DNA from: Pseudomonas fluorescens
GTDB lineage: Bacteria > Pseudomonadota > Gammaproteobacteria > Pseudomonadales > Pseudomonadaceae
DNA length: 64,000 bases
Direction: 5' to 3'
NCBI RefSeq assembly: GCF_001307155.1
Contig: NZ_CP012830.1
Span: forward strand, 5,826,501-5,890,500
The position numbers and the translations under genes are program-made. Of this stretch, positions 16,924 through 26,080 are shown piece by piece (positions within the stretch are counted from its first letter, which is position 1; every line of letters begins with the position of its first letter). The notes beneath the pieces are model-generated. The model saw only the letters and a program-made list of their open reading frames with translations. It was not told the DNA's origin and searched no databases.

Positions 16924-17100
16924 CGGAAAGAATAGTCGTCGATCACGTCAATATTGGCAACCCTGCATTCACCCAATGGTCATGGGATATGCCGCGGAAC
17001 AGCGCTAGAACAAGTTGAGTTTGTTTCAGGGGCCGCGTCGACCTGTACTCTTGAACGTTCCTGCTTGCGCAGTCGCCCTATCCCGATCAAAGGAATGTCA

Positions 17101-18405
17101 ATGAGTGCAAATTTTTCAGGCATTACGTGGGGCTTTCCCGGCATCGACCGGCGTCTGCTGAAAGTGCAATTCAGTTTTTTGCTGATGGTTCTGGGAGGAC
17201 GGTGCAATCAACTGGCGGTGGCCTGGTGGACCTTGCAGGAAACAGGCTCTGCGCTCTATTTCGCCAACATGATTGCCTGTTCCATCGCGGCGGAAGTGTT
17301 AGCCAAACCCGTGCTGGGATGGCTGGGGGACAAGTACAACAAAATCCTGATAATCAAGCTGGCCTCATGCATCAGCCTGCTGACAGCGCTGTTGATGGTG
17401 GTGCTGTCCGCCACGGGGTCGTTCAACCCCTGGACGGTGGGCGCGCTGATGATGATCAGCAGTGCGATCGTCGGCGTGCGAGACCCTCTCCAGGCGTCGA
17501 TCATTTCTTTGTTTGCAGACGACGATAAAGTCTCTCTGGCCTTTCGGACCAAAAGCGTGATGTCGTCCTTTTCCATTCTGCTGGGGCCGGTGTTGGCCAG
17601 CGGGCTGATTTACAGGTTCGGTATCACCTTCGCCTTTGCCGCCGACTTTTTTGCGATTCTCATCGCCGGGACGTTGATCGCGACCATCCCGAGCCACATC
17701 GGTGCCACTGGCCAAGACGAAAAAGCCCCGGGTGCCAGCGGCTTCAGCATGATCTATTCCGGCTTCAAAGTGGTTTACGGAGTGAAAGTCGAGTTTTACC
17801 TGGCCATCATTGCAATGCTGATCAACTTTGCCCTGTTTCCGTTCTTCACCATCCTGATCCCTCTGTACGTAAAGGACGTCATCCAGTACCCGGTCACTTA
17901 CATCGGTCTTCTGGATTCGTGCTTCGGGCTGGGCATTCTGGCGGGCAGTTACAAGATCATCGGCTGGTTATCCGACCGGGTCCCCCGTGACATGTGTGTG
18001 TCCGCAGGTTTTGCATTACTGGGGGGCAATCTGGTGGCAGTCGGCACCGTTTCATCGTCGTTCATCGTGCCCGTGGCCTTCTTCTGCGGCGGCGTCGGCC
18101 TGATGTTGATCAACATCCCCACCTCCGCTGTGAGGTTGCTGGCGACGCCAAAGCTCCATCGCAACCGGATTTTTGCCACGGTTTCATTTCTGTCTGCGGC
18201 GGCTAGCCCCTTGGGCAGTTTCGCGATGAATACCCTGATCGCCTATCTGGGGGTTGCACTGACAATCACGCTGCTGGGCGTCATGGTGCTGCTGTTGTCT
18301 CTGCTGGTCTTTCTGGTACCCGACTTCAAAACGTTCATGCGTTCCCAGGATACGCAGCTCAATGATGCCTATCTGGACAAATACCCTGAAGCGTTTGCGC
18401 ACTGA
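17101..18405 (+). CDS. MFS transporter (MFS_3/EntS-like exporter)
   Basis: A 434-residue permease with about 12 helices. The ATG at 17101 (MSANFSGITW) has AAAGGA 8 bases upstream. The frame is open for 49 codons more upstream but lacks signals. The motif-A loop after TM2 reads GWLGDKYNKILII and the second half has GWLSDRVPRDMCV. The pattern resembles the EntS/MFS_3 group that exports siderophores or drugs. It stands alone, divergent from dmeR with about 200 bases between. Substrate unknown. Confidence 0.85.
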   Translation: MSANFSGITWGFPGIDRRLLKVQFSFLLMVLGGRCNQLAVAWWTLQETGSALYFANMIACSIAAEVLAKPVLGWLGDKYNKILIIKLASCISLLTALLMVVLSATGSFNPWTVGALMMISSAIVGVRDPLQASIISLFADDDKVSLAFRTKSVMSSFSILLGPVLASGLIYRFGITFAFAADFFAILIAGTLIATIPSHIGATGQDEKAPGASGFSMIYSGFKVVYGVKVEFYLAIIAMLINFALFPFFTILIPLYVKDVIQYPVTYIGLLDSCFGLGILAGSYKIIGWLSDRVPRDMCVSAGFALLGGNLVAVGTVSSSFIVPVAFFCGGVGLMLINIPTSAVRLLATPKLHRNRIFATVSFLSAAASPLGSFAMNTLIAYLGVALTITLLGVMVLLLSLLVFLVPDFKTFMRSQDTQLNDAYLDKYPEAFAH

Positions 18406-18593
18406 CGTGCTTCGCCATGCCTCTGCCTCTGCCTCTTACAAACGGAGTTGCCTTTCACTATGCCGGACTTCAAGGGCCGATCTGAAATCCGCTCTACCCC
18501 GAACGCCGCTACCGACCGTTGCGTGCGCGGTTGCTCACCGAGTTTCTCAGCGAGCGAATCTGCCATTTACCGGGGTTCGAGGCGTAACAGCGG

Positions 18594-18932
18594 TCAGTCG
18601 TCGCGAGTCAGCACTTCGAGTAATTCAATCTCGAAAACCAGGTTGGAATTGGGCGGGATGGCGCCCATCGAGCGCTCGCCATATGCCAAGTGCGCTGGCA
18701 CCAGCAGCTTGCGCTTGCCGCCGACCTTCATACCCATCAAGCCCTGATCCCAACCCTTGATCACTCGGCCGGTGCCGATCACGCATTGAAAGGGTTTACC
18801 GCGCTCCCAGGAAGAATCGAACGGTGTACCGTCCTCCAGAAAACCGCGGTACTGGGTGGTAATCAAGGCGCCTTTAACGGCGGCTTTGCCATCGCCCAGT
18901 TCAAGGTCGATGACCTGCAATTCTTCGTTCAT
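18594..18932 (-). CDS. FKBP-type peptidyl-prolyl cis-trans isomerase
   Basis: A 112-residue single-domain FKBP with no signal peptide, so cytoplasmic. Conserved active-site elements are YRGFLEDGTPFDSSWERGKPF, VIKGWDQGLMGMKVGGKRKLLVPAHLAYGE and PPNSNLVFEIELLEV. It catalyses proline isomerisation. It is single-gene, with the 190 bases between it and the MFS stop holding nothing I can assign. Confidence 0.95.
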   Translation of the reverse strand: MNEELQVIDLELGDGKAAVKGALITTQYRGFLEDGTPFDSSWERGKPFQCVIGTGRVIKGWDQGLMGMKVGGKRKLLVPAHLAYGERSMGAIPPNSNLVFEIELLEVLTRDD

Positions 18933-19031
18933 TACTCTCTCTCGTTCGCGATGACACTAAACACGGCCCGCGTTTTCTCAGATTTCGCGCTGCAGGGCAA
19001 TCCTGTTGAAGACACTGATGCAGGCGCAAGC

Positions 19032-19340
19032 TCAACGCTCAATCGGCATGACCGCCAGAATCTGCCCGTTGCCGGTGTGCACCAGCATGTACTTGTCATT
19101 GACTTGTACCCACTGGCTCTGGCTTGGCGGGGTATTCAAGCCGCGTCTTTTCCAGTCGACCAGGGCTTTTTCGCTGCGGGTGTAGACGTCCGGCGCCTGG
19201 TCGCCGACGTGCAGGTTGCGGGCATTGATTGGCGCCGACTGGACGATGGTTTGCCGGGTATCGGCGGCCAGGACCGTCGGGCAGATAACTGCAAGACTCA
19301 CAAGCACCGCCATGGCAGCCAGATTTCTTTGACGCAGCAT
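19032..19340 (-). CDS. RcnB-family periplasmic protein
   Basis: A 102-residue secreted protein. A Sec signal peptide (RQRNLAAMAVLVSLAVICPTVLA, cut near residue 26) precedes a short RcnB-like domain with QWVQVNDKYMLVHTGNGQILAVMP. RcnB proteins act with the RcnA exporter in Ni/Co homeostasis in E. coli, but in pseudomonads the family is large and mostly uncharacterised. dmeRF is 2.4 kb away, so a link is possible but unproven. Confidence 0.8.
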   Translation of the reverse strand: MLRQRNLAAMAVLVSLAVICPTVLAADTRQTIVQSAPINARNLHVGDQAPDVYTRSEKALVDWKRRGLNTPPSQSQWVQVNDKYMLVHTGNGQILAVMPIER

Positions 19341-19537
19341 CGGTATTTCTCCAGTGAATGGGTGACACCCGCTCTAGGACCGCCATTGCGTCCGGTCATT
19401 CGAAACGCTCACACCTCACTGTAGCGATGATTCTGCGATTGATCTCACCGCAGTGATAATCCATACGCATCAATGGATGTTAAATATGCACTTATCATAT
19501 CGATCGACCTGCCCCAGTATCCGGCCTTAATAATATC

Positions 19538-19557
19538 CATGCGCCACGTTGCGCATG
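19538..19557. promoter_or_regulatory. Inverted repeat upstream of the tcuC-like gene
   Basis: CATGCGC - 6 bases - GCGCATG, ending 24 bases before the start codon at 19582. The position suits an operator. The regulator is not adjacent in a divergent sense; the LysR gene at the far end of the cluster is the nearest candidate. Confidence 0.5.
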
Positions 19558-19581
19558 TCATAAAAGCGCGGGAGACACAAC

Positions 19582-20886
19582 ATGCAGGCTACAACCCATC
19601 CGCCAGCGACATCCGCTCGCAGCAAAGTCAGTGCAATTTTCCGGGTCACCTCGGGCAACTTCCTGGAACAGTTCGACTTCTTCCTCTTCGGTTTCTACGC
19701 CACCTATATTGCGGCGGCGTTCTTCCCTGCCAGCAGCGAATTCGCCTCGCTGATGATGACCTTCGCAGTGTTTGGCGCAGGTTTTCTGATGCGTCCTTTG
19801 GGCGCGGTGATTCTTGGTGCCTACATCGATGATGTCGGCCGCCGCAAAGGGTTGATCGTCACCCTGTCGATCATGGCCAGCGGCACGATTCTGATTGTGC
19901 TGGTGCCCGGCTACGAGACCATCGGTCTGTTCGCTCCGGCGCTGGTGTTGATCGGCCGTCTGCTTCAAGGCTTCTCCGCCGGTGCGGAACTGGGCGGCGT
20001 GTCGGTGTACCTGGCGGAAATCGCCACGCCGGGCCGCAAGGGCTTTTTCACCAGTTGGCAGTCGGCCAGCCAGCAAGTGGCGATCGTCGTTGCTGCGGCG
20101 CTGGGCTATGCGCTGAACCAATGGATGCCGGCGACAGTGGTTGCCGACTGGGGCTGGCGCATTCCGTTTTTCGTCGGTTGCATGATCGTGCCGTTTATTT
20201 TCCTGCTGCGGCGCAGTCTTGAAGAAACCGCAGAGTTCACCGCCCGCCGCCACCGCCCAAGCATGCGTCAGGTGTTCGGCACCTTGCTGCAAAACTGGCA
20301 GATCGTGATCGCCGGGATGCTGATGGTGGCGCTGACCACCACCGCGTTTTACCTGATCACCGTGTACGCGCCGACCTTTGGCAAAACCGTGCTGCACCTG
20401 AGCACTTCCGATGCGCTACTGGTGACCTTGCTGGTCGGCGTGTCGAACTTCTGCTGGCTACCACTGGGTGGCGCACTGTCGGACCGCATCGGTCGGCGCC
20501 CGGTGCTGGTGGCGATGACCCTGCTGACCTTGGCCACGGCCTACCCGGCATTGACGTATCTGGTCCAGGCACCGAGCTTCATCAACATGCTGTTGGTGCT
20601 GCTGTGGTTGTCGTTCATCTACGGTTTGTACAACGGCGCCATGGTTGCAGCGCTGACCGAAATCATGCCGGTGGAAGTCCGCGTGGCCGGTTTCTCCCTG
20701 GCCTACAGCCTGGCGACCGCAGTATTCGGCGGCTTCACCCCAGCGATTTCGACCTTCCTGATTCAGTACTCCGGCGACAAAGCCGCCCCCGGTTACTGGA
20801 TGAGTTTCGCTGCGCTGTGTGCGTTGTGCGCAACGCTGTACCTGTACCGGCGCTCGACCGGTCGTTTACAAGTCGCCGTGCAATAA
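19582..20886 (+). CDS. MHS-family MFS transporter, tricarballylate/citrate type
   Basis: A 434-residue proton symporter of the metabolite:H+ symporter family. The opening GNFLEQFDFFLFGFYATYIAAAFFP is very close to TcuC/CitA-type carriers. The motif-A loop is GAYIDDVGRRKGLIVTL, followed by GRLLQGFSAGAELGGVSVYLAE. It probably imports citrate, tricarballylate or a related tricarboxylate. A periplasmic binding protein gene follows 25 bases after its stop, then a convergent LysR gene. No TcuA/TcuB enzymes are in the window. Confidence 0.88.
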   Translation: MQATTHPPATSARSKVSAIFRVTSGNFLEQFDFFLFGFYATYIAAAFFPASSEFASLMMTFAVFGAGFLMRPLGAVILGAYIDDVGRRKGLIVTLSIMASGTILIVLVPGYETIGLFAPALVLIGRLLQGFSAGAELGGVSVYLAEIATPGRKGFFTSWQSASQQVAIVVAAALGYALNQWMPATVVADWGWRIPFFVGCMIVPFIFLLRRSLEETAEFTARRHRPSMRQVFGTLLQNWQIVIAGMLMVALTTTAFYLITVYAPTFGKTVLHLSTSDALLVTLLVGVSNFCWLPLGGALSDRIGRRPVLVAMTLLTLATAYPALTYLVQAPSFINMLLVLLWLSFIYGLYNGAMVAALTEIMPVEVRVAGFSLAYSLATAVFGGFTPAISTFLIQYSGDKAAPGYWMSFAALCALCATLYLYRRSTGRLQVAVQ

Positions 20887-20911
20887 GCCAACCCCAGACA
20901 GAGAGGTATCG

Positions 20912-21688
20912 ATGAAAAAATTACTGAACCTTGCGGCGCTGACCCTGATCGGCGCCCTGGGCCTGAGCAGCGTTGCCCAGGCTGAAGAGCTGCACGTGAT
21001 GACCTCCGGTGGCTTCACAGCCGCCTATAAAGTGCTAGGTCCGAAGTTCGCCGCCGCCACCGGCAACACGCTCGATACGGCGCTTGGCCCGTCGATGGGC
21101 AAGGCGCCTGAAGCGATCCCCAACCGGTTGGCCCGTGGCGAGCACGCCGATGTGGTGATCATGGTCGGCTACGCCCTGGATGAGTTGATCAAGCAAGGCA
21201 AGGTCTTGCCCGAATCGCGAGTTGAACTGGCCGATTCGAGGATTGGTCTGGTGGTGCGCGAGGGCGCGACGAAGCCGGACATCGGCTCGGTCGAAGGGCT
21301 GAAGACGACATTGCTCAATGCCAAATCCGTGGCCTACTCCGACAGCGCCAGCGGCGTGTACATCCAGGATCAGCTGTTCAAGCGCCTGGGGATCGAGCCG
21401 CAGCTCAAAGCCAAATCGACCATGGTGCCGAAAATTCCGGTGGCTTCGGTGGTTGCCACGGGCGACTACCAATTGGGCTTTCAACAGGTCAGTGAATTGC
21501 TCCCGGTGCCCGGCGTGACCTTCGTCGGCAAGATTCCGGAATCCGTGCAGTCAGTGACACGCTTCGCCGCCGGCATTCCGGTTGGTGCGCAACATCCGGT
21601 GCAAGCCAAAGCCTTGCTCGACTACCTCGCCTCCCCGGCCGCCCAGCCAGATGTCAAGGCAACCGGACTGGACTCGGTCAGCCGTTAA
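20912..21688 (+). CDS. Periplasmic substrate-binding protein (ModA-like, PBP2 fold)
   Basis: A 258-residue exported protein. The signal peptide MKKLLNLAALTLIGALGLSSVAQAEE is cut after AQA. The mature part resembles the molybdate/sulfate-type PBP2 fold: LHVMTSGGFTAAYKVLGPKF, LARGEHADVVIMVGYALDELIKQGKV and DYQLGFQQVSEL. The ATG at 20912 has GAGAGG upstream. No ABC permease or ATPase is nearby; it follows an MFS symporter, which normally needs no binding protein. Similar proteins are often misnamed molybdate-binding; the ligand here may be an organic acid. Confidence 0.85.
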   Translation: MKKLLNLAALTLIGALGLSSVAQAEELHVMTSGGFTAAYKVLGPKFAAATGNTLDTALGPSMGKAPEAIPNRLARGEHADVVIMVGYALDELIKQGKVLPESRVELADSRIGLVVREGATKPDIGSVEGLKTTLLNAKSVAYSDSASGVYIQDQLFKRLGIEPQLKAKSTMVPKIPVASVVATGDYQLGFQQVSELLPVPGVTFVGKIPESVQSVTRFAAGIPVGAQHPVQAKALLDYLASPAAQPDVKATGLDSVSR

Positions 21689-21702
21689 GCCTGGCGCCGG
21701 CC

Positions 21703-22620
21703 TCAGCCGATCCAGGCTGAGGCCGGTTTGACCTTCATTTCAATAATCAGCCGTTCCAGCTCCAGCGCCGCCGGCGTCAGCGTCCGCCCCCGACGCTTGA
21801 GCAGGCCGACGCTGCGCATCACTTGCGGGTCAGTCAGCGGTACGTGAGTCAGAATCGGGTGGTCATTGCCGGGCATGGCCATCAACGGCACCGCAGCAAT
21901 CCCCAGCCCGGCTTCAACCAGACCGATCATAGTGGTGACGTGTCGGGTTTCGCAGATGCTCTGACGCGCCGGCACAATCCCGCTCAACGCCTGATCCAGC
22001 AGAAAACGATTGCCCGACGTCTTGTCGAGGGAGATGTAATCCTGCTGGTACAGCTCGCTCCAGCTCACGCTTGCGCGGTTGGCCAAGGCGTGATCGCGTC
22101 GGCAAGCGACCACATAACGTTCCTGCACCAGCGGTTCGAACTCGACGTCGGCCTCCAGCGTGCCCATGAAACTCAAGCCGAAATCCGCCTCGCCATTGAC
22201 CACTGCGCTCAGCACGTCATGGGCGCTGGAGTCGAGCACCTTGACCTTGATTCGCGGAAATCGCTGATGGTATTGAGCGACCACCCGCGGCATGAAGTAA
22301 TAGGCCGCCGACGGCACGCAGGCCACAGTGACGTAGCCCAAACGGGTCGACGCCACGTCGCTGATCCCCAGCAACGCCACATCCAGGTCATCCAGCAACC
22401 GGTCGACACTCGGCGCAAACGCGCGCCCTGCCTGGGTCAGGCTAACGCGGCGAGTGGTGCGCTCGAACAGTTTGACGCCCAGTGCGTCTTCGAGCTTTTC
22501 AATCCGTCGACTCAGCGCCGGCTGGGAGATGCGCACCGCGTCGGCGGCCTTGCGAAAGCTGCCCTGCTCGACCACGGCGCGAAAAGCCTGCAAGTCATTC
22601 AGGTCGAAGTTGATGGCCAT
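21703..22620 (-). CDS. LysR-family transcriptional regulator
   Basis: A 305-residue regulator. HTH residues about 18-48 read GSFRKAADAVRISQPALSRRIEKLEDALGV, followed by a PBP-like domain. I chose the ATG at 22620 (MAINFDLND). It converges on the binding-protein gene with 14 bases between stops. By position it may control the MFS/binding-protein pair, like TcuR with tcuABC in Salmonella; that link is inference. Confidence 0.88.
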   Translation of the reverse strand: MAINFDLNDLQAFRAVVEQGSFRKAADAVRISQPALSRRIEKLEDALGVKLFERTTRRVSLTQAGRAFAPSVDRLLDDLDVALLGISDVASTRLGYVTVACVPSAAYYFMPRVVAQYHQRFPRIKVKVLDSSAHDVLSAVVNGEADFGLSFMGTLEADVEFEPLVQERYVVACRRDHALANRASVSWSELYQQDYISLDKTSGNRFLLDQALSGIVPARQSICETRHVTTMIGLVEAGLGIAAVPLMAMPGNDHPILTHVPLTDPQVMRSVGLLKRRGRTLTPAALELERLIIEMKVKPASAWIG

Positions 22621-22815
22621 GAAGCGCACTCAGCGGCAAACGAATTGATCAGCTTATCCTATGGATGTAACAAATTGATGCAAAATGTAACGCAAAAATC
22701 CGCCATAGACGGCACTCATGACTGACTGATGCCGGCCCAGCCTTTATCCTTGTCGCCTTTCCAACCCATGATTGTCTGCAATTTTTGTTGTTCGACGTTT
22801 TCCCAGGAGTCAGCC

Positions 22816-24624
22816 ATGCCCCATGAAGGCAACCTGTTGCAAGCCGCTGTCGTCTTTCTGTTCGCGGCGGTGCTCACCGTGCCTTTGGCCAAACGCCTGC
22901 AACTGGGCGCGGTGTTGGGCTATCTGCTGGCCGGCGTCATCATCGGGCCGTCGGTGCTGGGATTGATCGGCAACCCGCAAAGCGTCAGCCATATTTCCGA
23001 GCTTGGCGTGGTGTTGCTGCTGTTCATCATCGGCCTTGAGTTGTCGCCACGACGGCTGTGGGTGATGCGCAAGGCGGTGTTCGGCGTCGGTCTGGCGCAA
23101 GTGCTGCTGACCGGTTCGGTGATCGGCGTGCTGGCGTTCTACGTGTTCGGCCAGGCGCTCAATAGCGCGATCGTGCTCGGCCTGGGGTTGGCGTTGTCGT
23201 CCACCGCGTTCGGTCTGCAAAGCCTGGCTGAGCGCAAGGAACTGACCAGCCCGCACGGGCGGCTGGCGTTTGCGATTCTGCTGTTCCAGGACATCGCCGC
23301 GATCCCGCTGATCGCCATGGTGCCGCTGCTCGCCGGCGGTGATCACACCTCGACCGCCGCTGAAGAGTTGAACCATGTCCTGCGGGTGCTCGGCAGCATC
23401 GCAGTGGTGGTGATTGGCGGGCGTTACCTGTTGCGACCGGTGTTTCGTGTGGTCGCCAAAACCGGCCTGCCGGAAGTCTCGACCGCCACCGCGCTGCTGG
23501 TGGTGATCGGCACTGCATGGCTGATGGACCTGGTCGGCGTGTCGATGGCACTCGGCGCATTCCTCGCCGGCCTGCTGCTGGCGGACTCGGAATACCGCCA
23601 TGAACTGGAAGCGCAAATCGAACCATTCAAAGGCCTGCTGCTGGGGCTGTTTTTCATCAGCGTCGGCATGGGCGCCAACATCAGCCTGCTGTTCAGCGCC
23701 CCAGCGACGGTGCTGGGCCTGACCCTGCTGCTGATCATGCTCAAGCTGCCGATGCTGTTTGTCGTCGGGCGACTGGCCGGCGGTTTGAATCGGCTGAGTG
23801 CGTTGCGCCTGGGTATCGTGCTGGCGGCGGGCGGTGAATTTGCGTTCGTGGTGTTCAAGATCGGCCGCGACCAAGGCCTGTTCGACCCACGGATGTACGA
23901 CCTTCAGGTGCTGACCATCACCCTGTCGATGGCCGTGACCCCGCTGTTGCTGCTGATGTGCGGCCGACTGGTGAAATCGAAAGTCCAGCCCGTTGCCGTG
24001 CCGCCGCACCTGCGTGAAATCGACACCGACGCCCCGCGCGTAGTCATCGCCGGCCTGGGCCGTATGGGACAGATCGTCGCGCGGATCCTGCGGGCACAGA
24101 AAATCCAGTTCGTCGCCCTCGATACATCGGTGGAAACCATCGAGCTGTCGCGCAGTTTTGGCGGTGTGCCGGTGTTCTATGGCGATCCGATGCGCCCGGA
24201 AATACTCCACGCGGCCAAGGTCGGGCAGGCGGAATACTTTGTGATTGCCACCGATGACCCGGACACCAACATCAAGACCGCCGAACTGGTGCGCAAGCTC
24301 TACCCGCACATGAAAATCATCGCCCGTGCGCGTAACCGTCAGCACGTGCACCGGTTGGTCGACCTCGGCGCCGAGGCGATCCGCGAAACCTATTATTCAA
24401 GCCTGGAAATGAGTCGCCGGACCCTGATCGGTCTTGGCCTGAGCCAGACCCAGGCCGACGCCCGCATCGAGCGTTTCAAGCATCACGACGAACAAGTGCT
24501 CGAAGCCCAGCACGCGATCTACGACGATGCCGCGAAAGTCATGCAAAGCGCCCAGGAAGCCCGAGCCGAACTGGCGCGGTTGTTCGAGGCGGATCGGATT
24601 GAGGAAGAGACGGTCAAACCTTGA
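22816..24624 (+). CDS. CPA2-family K+/Na+:H+ antiporter (Kef-type)
   Basis: A 602-residue protein. The first 380 or so residues form a CPA2 antiporter domain (AAVLTVPLAKRLQLGAVLGYLLAGVIIGPSVLG; later FILL/LLFQDIAAIPLIAMVPLL). An RCK/TrkA-N domain follows with the Rossmann motif VVIAGLGRMGQIVARIL near residue 410, then a helical tail. Kef proteins release K+ under glutathione-adduct control. The ATG at 22816 has AGGAG upstream. No KefF/KefG-like ancillary oxidoreductase gene is adjacent. Confidence 0.9.
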   Translation: MPHEGNLLQAAVVFLFAAVLTVPLAKRLQLGAVLGYLLAGVIIGPSVLGLIGNPQSVSHISELGVVLLLFIIGLELSPRRLWVMRKAVFGVGLAQVLLTGSVIGVLAFYVFGQALNSAIVLGLGLALSSTAFGLQSLAERKELTSPHGRLAFAILLFQDIAAIPLIAMVPLLAGGDHTSTAAEELNHVLRVLGSIAVVVIGGRYLLRPVFRVVAKTGLPEVSTATALLVVIGTAWLMDLVGVSMALGAFLAGLLLADSEYRHELEAQIEPFKGLLLGLFFISVGMGANISLLFSAPATVLGLTLLLIMLKLPMLFVVGRLAGGLNRLSALRLGIVLAAGGEFAFVVFKIGRDQGLFDPRMYDLQVLTITLSMAVTPLLLLMCGRLVKSKVQPVAVPPHLREIDTDAPRVVIAGLGRMGQIVARILRAQKIQFVALDTSVETIELSRSFGGVPVFYGDPMRPEILHAAKVGQAEYFVIATDDPDTNIKTAELVRKLYPHMKIIARARNRQHVHRLVDLGAEAIRETYYSSLEMSRRTLIGLGLSQTQADARIERFKHHDEQVLEAQHAIYDDAAKVMQSAQEARAELARLFEADRIEEETVKP

Positions 24625-24628
24625 AGCC

Positions 24629-24676
24629 AAAAAAGATCGCGTTCCCCGTGGGAACCGCCGCAGGCCGCGATCTTTT
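24629..24676 (+). terminator. Hairpin terminator after the Kef-type gene
   Basis: AAAAAAGATCGCG...CGCGATCTTTT with an inner GTTCCC/GGGAAC stem, 5 bases after the stop codon. A- and T-tracts flank the stem. Confidence 0.8.
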
Positions 24677-24703
24677 GCTCTGAAATGTTGAAAGGAATCC
24701 ACG

Positions 24704-25807
24704 ATGAGTAGCACCGACCAGTCTTCCCCCGCCCTGAAGGAAATCTTCAACGCCGAGCGCTTGCAACACATCGCCAGCGAAATGCACGCGGTGTACCCGG
24801 CGTTCAACGCCAGGGCGTTCCTGAAACTGGCCAATGAAGGCCTGGCCGAGTTGTCGGTGATGCAGCGCATGGCGCGGGTCGGTGAATGCCTGCACGCGGT
24901 GTTGCCGCTGAGCTATGAGCAGACACTGGAAATCCTGCGCCCGCTCGCACCACGCTTGAACAGCGGCTTCGTCAGCATGTTCCTGCCTCAGTACGTCGCC
25001 ACTTATGGTGCCCACGCGTTCGAGCTGTCGATGGACGCGCTCAAGTACTTCACCACGTTCGGTTCCTCGGAGTTCGCGATCCGGCATTTCCTGCGCAGCG
25101 ACTTCGAACGCTCACTGGCACTGATGCACGACTGGTCGCTGGACGACAACGAACACGTCCGCCGCCTGGCCAGCGAAGGCAGTCGCCCGCGCCTGCCGTG
25201 GTCATTTCGTTTGGAACCGGTGCAAGCCGACCCGACGCTGGCAGCAGTAATCCTCGACAACCTCAAGGCCGACAGCAGCCTTTATGTGCGCAAGTCGGTG
25301 GCCAACCACCTCAACGACATCACCAAGGACCACCCCGAGTGGGTGCTGAGCCTGATCGAAGGCTGGTCGCTGGAAGACCCGCGCACCGCGTGGATCGCCA
25401 AACACGCCCTGCGCAGCCTGATCAAACAGGGCAACCAACGGGCACTGGCGATCATCGGCGCTGGCGGTAAACCCGAGGTCGAGATCCATAACCTCAAGGT
25501 TGAACCGCCAGTGATCAGTCTCGGCGAGACCATAAAGCTCTCGTTCGACCTTCACTCAACCGCCAATGACAACCAGCGACTGGTGGTCGATTACGCCATC
25601 GACTACGTCAAAGCCTCAGGCGCTACCTCGGCGAAAGTCTTCAAACTCAAGGGCCTCACCCTGCCCGCCCACGCCCGCCAAACCCTCAGCCGCACCCAGC
25701 AGATCCGCGAGCTGACCACCCGCAAACATTACGCGGGCACGCATGCGGTACACATCATGATTAATGGTGAACGGCTGGGAAGCACCGCGTTCGAAATTAC
25801 CCCGTAA
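24704..25807 (+). CDS. alkC: Alkylpurine DNA glycosylase AlkC with C-terminal Ig-like domain
   Basis: A 367-residue protein of the HEAT-like-repeat (ALK) glycosylase superfamily. Residues about 1-250 are paired helices, including SSEFAIRHFLRSDFERSLALMHDWSLDDNEHVRRLASEGSRPRLPW and VRKSVANHLNDITKDHPEWV, which match AlkC/AlkD. Residues about 265-367 form a beta-rich Ig-like domain (VEPPVISLGETIKLSFDLHST...HAVHIMINGERLGSTAFEI). This layout is that of the AlkC form known from P. fluorescens. It excises 3-methyladenine-type lesions without base flipping. It stands alone between a terminator and a repeat region, with its own ribosome binding site (AAAGGA). Confidence 0.9.
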   Translation: MSSTDQSSPALKEIFNAERLQHIASEMHAVYPAFNARAFLKLANEGLAELSVMQRMARVGECLHAVLPLSYEQTLEILRPLAPRLNSGFVSMFLPQYVATYGAHAFELSMDALKYFTTFGSSEFAIRHFLRSDFERSLALMHDWSLDDNEHVRRLASEGSRPRLPWSFRLEPVQADPTLAAVILDNLKADSSLYVRKSVANHLNDITKDHPEWVLSLIEGWSLEDPRTAWIAKHALRSLIKQGNQRALAIIGAGGKPEVEIHNLKVEPPVISLGETIKLSFDLHSTANDNQRLVVDYAIDYVKASGATSAKVFKLKGLTLPAHARQTLSRTQQIRELTTRKHYAGTHAVHIMINGERLGSTAFEITP

Positions 25808-25888
25808 TCCCGGAGCAGGCACGCGCCTAGCCCTAGCCAGCGATGGGGTCGGTAAAATCACTACCGCCAGCAAGCCGCGCTCCCGCAG

Positions 25889-26034
25889 TTTTGATTGGTG
25901 TACATCTGCGGGAGATGGGTCGGCTGTCAGGCTGCCATCGCAGGCAAGCCAGCTCCCACACTTTTGATTGGGGTACATCCGCAAAAGATAGGTCGACTGT
26001 CAGGTCGTCATCGCGGGCAAGCCCGTCTCCCACA
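25889..26034. repeat. Two tandem 73-bp repeats, with partial copies either side
   Basis: 25889-25961 and 25962-26034 both begin TTTTGATTGG and share GTACATC, GGTCG, CTGTCAGG, ATCGC, GGCAAGCC and CTCCCACA. A half unit precedes them at about 25840-25888, and a diverged TGTACAC...CTATCAGGCCGCC copy lies near 26396-26440. Units of this kind are REP-related in pseudomonads. Confidence 0.85.
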
Positions 26035-26080
26035 AAAAAGGCAAAAAGGCAAAGCAGCGCATACCGTCGCCTTCACCACT

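Noticed and set aside
18448..18747. 99-codon plus-strand frame MPFTMPDFKG... before the FKBP gene
   Set aside because: Half of it is antisense to FKBP; no domain or good start. The 190-base gap before it may hold a gene remnant but nothing is recognisable.
22810..24351. 513-codon antisense frame in the Kef-type gene
   Set aside because: Gln/His-rich antisense shadow of a hydrophobic protein.
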